Below are positions 21,140-22,535 of a stretch of 22,535 nt of DNA, one piece after another; the stretch's first letter is position 1, and each line of letters opens with the position of its first letter. Made by a program: the position numbers and the translations under genes. Source of the DNA: a virus. The notes under the pieces were generated by a model. It made no database searches. It was not told the origin of the DNA and saw nothing but the letters and a program-made list of their open reading frames with translations. The stretch is taken from positions 1-22,535 of IMG/VR virus record IMGVR_UViG_3300030107_003140; one strand, 5' to 3'.

Positions 21140-22535
21140 TTTTATGCTTTCCTTTGCCATGCTTATGGTTTTTAGATATTTCTGTTGCTGATAATGCTCT
21201 ATTGTAAATTTTTACTTCATCAATTAATCCATTATAAAAATACCCAGAATTACCATCATGGTATCTTCCAATTTGGTCAAGAGTAATTGTACCATCATCA
21301 GCACTTAAAGTTTGCGTTACAACACTTTCGTCATTCACATATTTATAAAATTTAGGAACATTAGAACCATCTCTTGTAATAACGATGTATTGCCATAACC
21401 CTGTAGCAAGATTAGCATTAGTAAATGTTGATGAAATATTAGACGATACAACTCCAACATCATTATTAGCATCAATCCATATATAATCATTTGAAGAGCT
21501 TGAGTTTCCAAGCAAATTCGCACTTGTATTATCTTCTAAATAAATCCACATAGATATAGTAAATGCACTATCAAGTACATGAGAAAACTCTAATTTTATA
21601 AACTCACTAACACCATCTAACCTCAACACATTTCTATCATCATTCTTAAAAGGAAATCCTAATCCATCTTTGTTTGAGTTCAATCCTTCACGAACTATGA
21701 TAGATTCTGGAGTACCAGCGGGTGTGCCATTGTTTGCACCAATTAAAGTTGGACTATTGGTCATTGTTCCATTGTTGCTATTTGTACTTCTATCATATAT
21801 AGTTGAAGATGTATCTGGACTTGAAGATGCATTTCGGTTCATTGTGTAATAAGCTACAAGATTAGTTCCGTAACTTGCAGTTAAATCAGTATCTCTACGA
21901 CCAAGAGCATATATTCCAGATACTTGAGATGATGTTAAAGCACTATTCCAAACTGCTGTTTGACCTATAATCCCATCAAATGAATAAGCACTAAAATCCC
22001 AAAAATTGCCTATAACTAATTTATCATTTGTTGCAAAATCCATATCAGATGCAGACGGAAAAGTACCAGTTGTAGAACCAACTGAAGAACCATCTAAATA
22101 CATTAAGCTTTCAGATTCACTACCAGCAGTATATACACAAACTAAATGATGCCACGAATCATTATCAGTAAATGAAACAGACCTTGACCAACCACCTTGA
22201 TTTAGATTAAACCATAATTTTGAAGATGCACCAAGTGAAATCCAAAATTCACCAGAACCAGAACCAGCCCCTATATATACAAGCCCATCATCATTAGCTC
22301 CATTATTTTTAAACCAAGTAGAAACTGTCAAACTACCACTATAATTATCTCCAAGAGAATCAGCAAGACCAGTACCACATAATATATGTTTATTATTTCC
22401 AGCACCAAAATTAACTGCTTGTATATCACTTCTATCTACCCAACTACTAATCCCATCATTACGCCAGTAACCCATAAGATTACCAGCTTTACTATGAGTA
22501 GTAGCATCTAAAGCAACGCCATCGTTGAATAATTC
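21132..22535 (-). CDS. LamG/concanavalin A-like protein, partial (5' end outside window)
   Basis: The frame is open through the right edge, so the visible 467 residues lack the true start; the ATG at 22475 is internal because sensible residues (ELFNDGVALDATTHSKAG) precede it. Two LamG-like (Laminin_G_3 type) beta-sandwich repeats are visible: one with LTVSTWFKNN ... SWHHLVCVYT ... YLDG ... AVWNSALTSSQV, and a second with FTISMWIYLED ... YIVITRDG ... LIDEVKIYNRALSATEI. It ends in a His/Lys/Gly-rich tail. Such domains bind carbohydrate or protein on a surface, so a tail fibre or adsorption role is likely. Confidence 0.85.
   Translation of the reverse strand, partial: ELFNDGVALDATTHSKAGNLMGYWRNDGISSWVDRSDIQAVNFGAGNNKHILCGTGLADSLGDNYSGSLTVSTWFKNNGANDDGLVYIGAGSGSGEFWISLGASSKLWFNLNQGGWSRSVSFTDNDSWHHLVCVYTAGSESESLMYLDGSSVGSTTGTFPSASDMDFATNDKLVIGNFWDFSAYSFDGIIGQTAVWNSALTSSQVSGIYALGRRDTDLTASYGTNLVAYYTMNRNASSSPDTSSTIYDRSTNSNNGTMTNSPTLIGANNGTPAGTPESIIVREGLNSNKDGLGFPFKNDDRNVLRLDGVSEFIKLEFSHVLDSAFTISMWIYLEDNTSANLLGNSSSSNDYIWIDANNDVGVVSSNISSTFTNANLATGLWQYIVITRDGSNVPKFYKYVNDESVVTQTLSADDGTITLDQIGRYHDGNSGYFYNGLIDEVKIYNRALSATEISKNHKHGKGKHKND

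Overview
The window is a dense, AT-rich piece of a tailed bacteriophage genome, probably of podovirus type. The host was not identified from sequence. Clear Shine-Dalgarno sites (for example TTAAGGAGGT at the end of the 298-residue gene), a lipoprotein and a type IV pilin-like protein suggest a Gram-negative host that uses SD-led initiation. No tRNA, rRNA, CRISPR array, insertion sequence or convincing intrinsic terminator was seen, and no gene-free stretch exceeds about 220 bases.

Left part, 1-1880, + strand: short unassigned genes, the first cut by the window edge. Two encode related small zinc-ribbon proteins (854-1105 and 1518-1880). Each is preceded by a GC-richer element closed by a long perfect or near-perfect stem. 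In both elements the 5' strand of the stem holds a good SD (AAGGGG or AAGGGA) for a very short ORF, and the 3' strand lies near the end of that ORF. A third inverted repeat with an 11-bp stem (637-755) stands just ahead of the first. These could be structured RNAs, SD-masking leaders, or both.

Right part, 22535-1883, - strand: one tightly packed cluster, mostly with overlapping or abutting genes. In transcription order it has a LamG-domain protein (cut by the right edge), an HeH/LEM-like protein, a type IV pseudopilin-like protein, a small lipoprotein, and a run of small single-span membrane proteins interrupted by a 30-residue CxxC/CxxC microprotein. It continues with an M15-type peptidase (likely endolysin), a calcineurin-like metallophosphoesterase, a 1138-residue protein resembling podovirus tail nozzle/stabilisation proteins, three smaller structural or cargo candidates, and a giant 3130-residue protein.

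The giant protein is the main discovery. Its centre carries the signature of a single-chain two-barrel (double-psi beta-barrel) RNA polymerase. There is an RxP....G segment followed by a GADVDGDK catalytic loop, with an upstream barrel-like segment rich in conserved-looking lysines. Its N-terminus is glycine-rich and hydrophobic, and its C-terminus resembles internal virion or polyvalent phage proteins. By analogy with crAss-like phages, the protein is probably packaged in the virion and injected to transcribe early genes, possibly the + strand genes at left. The 483- and 298-residue proteins next to it are candidate co-packaged cargo.
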